Assembly (NCBI RefSeq): GCF_003855395.1
Contig: NZ_CP034015.1
Location: 1,374,001 to 1,438,000, forward strand
From: Shewanella livingstonensis
GTDB lineage: Bacteria; Pseudomonadota; Gammaproteobacteria; Enterobacterales; Shewanellaceae
Reading direction: 5' to 3'
DNA length: 64,000 nucleotides
Position 1 is the first letter of the stretch; every line of letters begins with the position of its first letter. The position numbers and the translations under genes are program-made. Shown piece by piece: positions 63,891 through 64,000 of this stretch. Below the pieces are notes generated by a model that did no database searches, was not told the origin of the DNA, and worked only from the letters and a program-made list of their open reading frames with translations.

Positions 63891-63928
63891 ATTGGGTTAG
63901 TTACTGCGTAAGTATCAATAATATTGGA

Positions 63929-64000
63929 TTAATCTAGACTTGAAACACGTTGGTAGCCCATTTCAGTTAATTGGTCGTTTACGCAATCAAGTAGAAAGGT
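63929..64000 (-). CDS. C-terminal end of an unidentified minus-strand gene, cut by window
   Basis: From the window edge the minus strand reads 23 sense codons ending LLDCVNDQLTEMGYQRVSSLD and then TAA at 63929-63931. The helix-like composition and the terminator placed just downstream make it a likely real 3' end. It is too short to identify. Confidence 0.45.
   Translation of the reverse strand, partial: TFLLDCVNDQLTEMGYQRVSSLD

Overview
The window looks like chromosomal DNA of a Shewanella-type marine gammaproteobacterium. Three things point that way: AT-rich composition, a metH gene beside a cobalamin salvage operon (the order I recall from Shewanella), and a subclass B1 metallo-beta-lactamase of the kind known from S. 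livingstonensis and S. frigidimarina. The species is inferred from recalled family knowledge, not from a search.

Layout. 1-1858 is the 5' part of a Tat-exported molybdopterin hydroxylase subunit (minus strand). After a 1.3 kb gap come a YitT-family membrane protein and a CoA-transferase. 5.4-10.9 kb is an accessory region: three copies of a dispersed non-coding repeat surround an AHH nuclease/Imm11-type immunity pair and a HEPN-like protein. 11.0-14.6 kb has trxC, a ClpP-fold-like lipoprotein, a DUF3465 protein, a Sel1-like membrane protein and a broken DUF3465 tail. 14.9-26.8 kb is the cobalamin block: metH (minus strand), cobC, a cobalamin riboswitch, then btuD-btuC-cobT-cobS-cobU-cobQ-cobO; btuF lies separately at 45.6 kb. 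26.9-46.5 kb is mostly single enzymes: a solute-binding protein, HxlR/aldehyde dehydrogenase, a 2OG oxygenase, a TetR-controlled FMN-barrel/VOC pair, an RNA pseudouridine synthase, the B1 beta-lactamase, a UbiB-like kinase, three sulfotransferase/hydroxylase genes (two with SEC-C tails), an isochorismatase and a DUF2235 hydrolase. 50.3-58.4 kb is an adaptor/ABC exporter operon with its own NtrC-type regulator and histidine kinase, preceded by a good sigma-54 promoter and palindromic upstream sites. 60.7-63.0 kb is a bufferin (MNIO RiPP) operon with a duplicated precursor, followed by a MAPEG protein.

The most unusual feature is a family of seven modular repeats of about 330-540 bp (A-G). At least three hairpin arms keep pairing although their sequences differ between copies, which suggests a structured RNA or folded DNA. 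Six of the copies form three tail-to-tail inverted pairs (B/C, D/E, F/G). Each pair encloses accessory cargo: the toxin/immunity/HEPN set, an orphan 493-aa protein, and a gene-poor hairpin-rich segment with a possible 44-aa hydrophobic peptide whose ribosome binding site is sequestered. I do not recognise this repeat as a named family.
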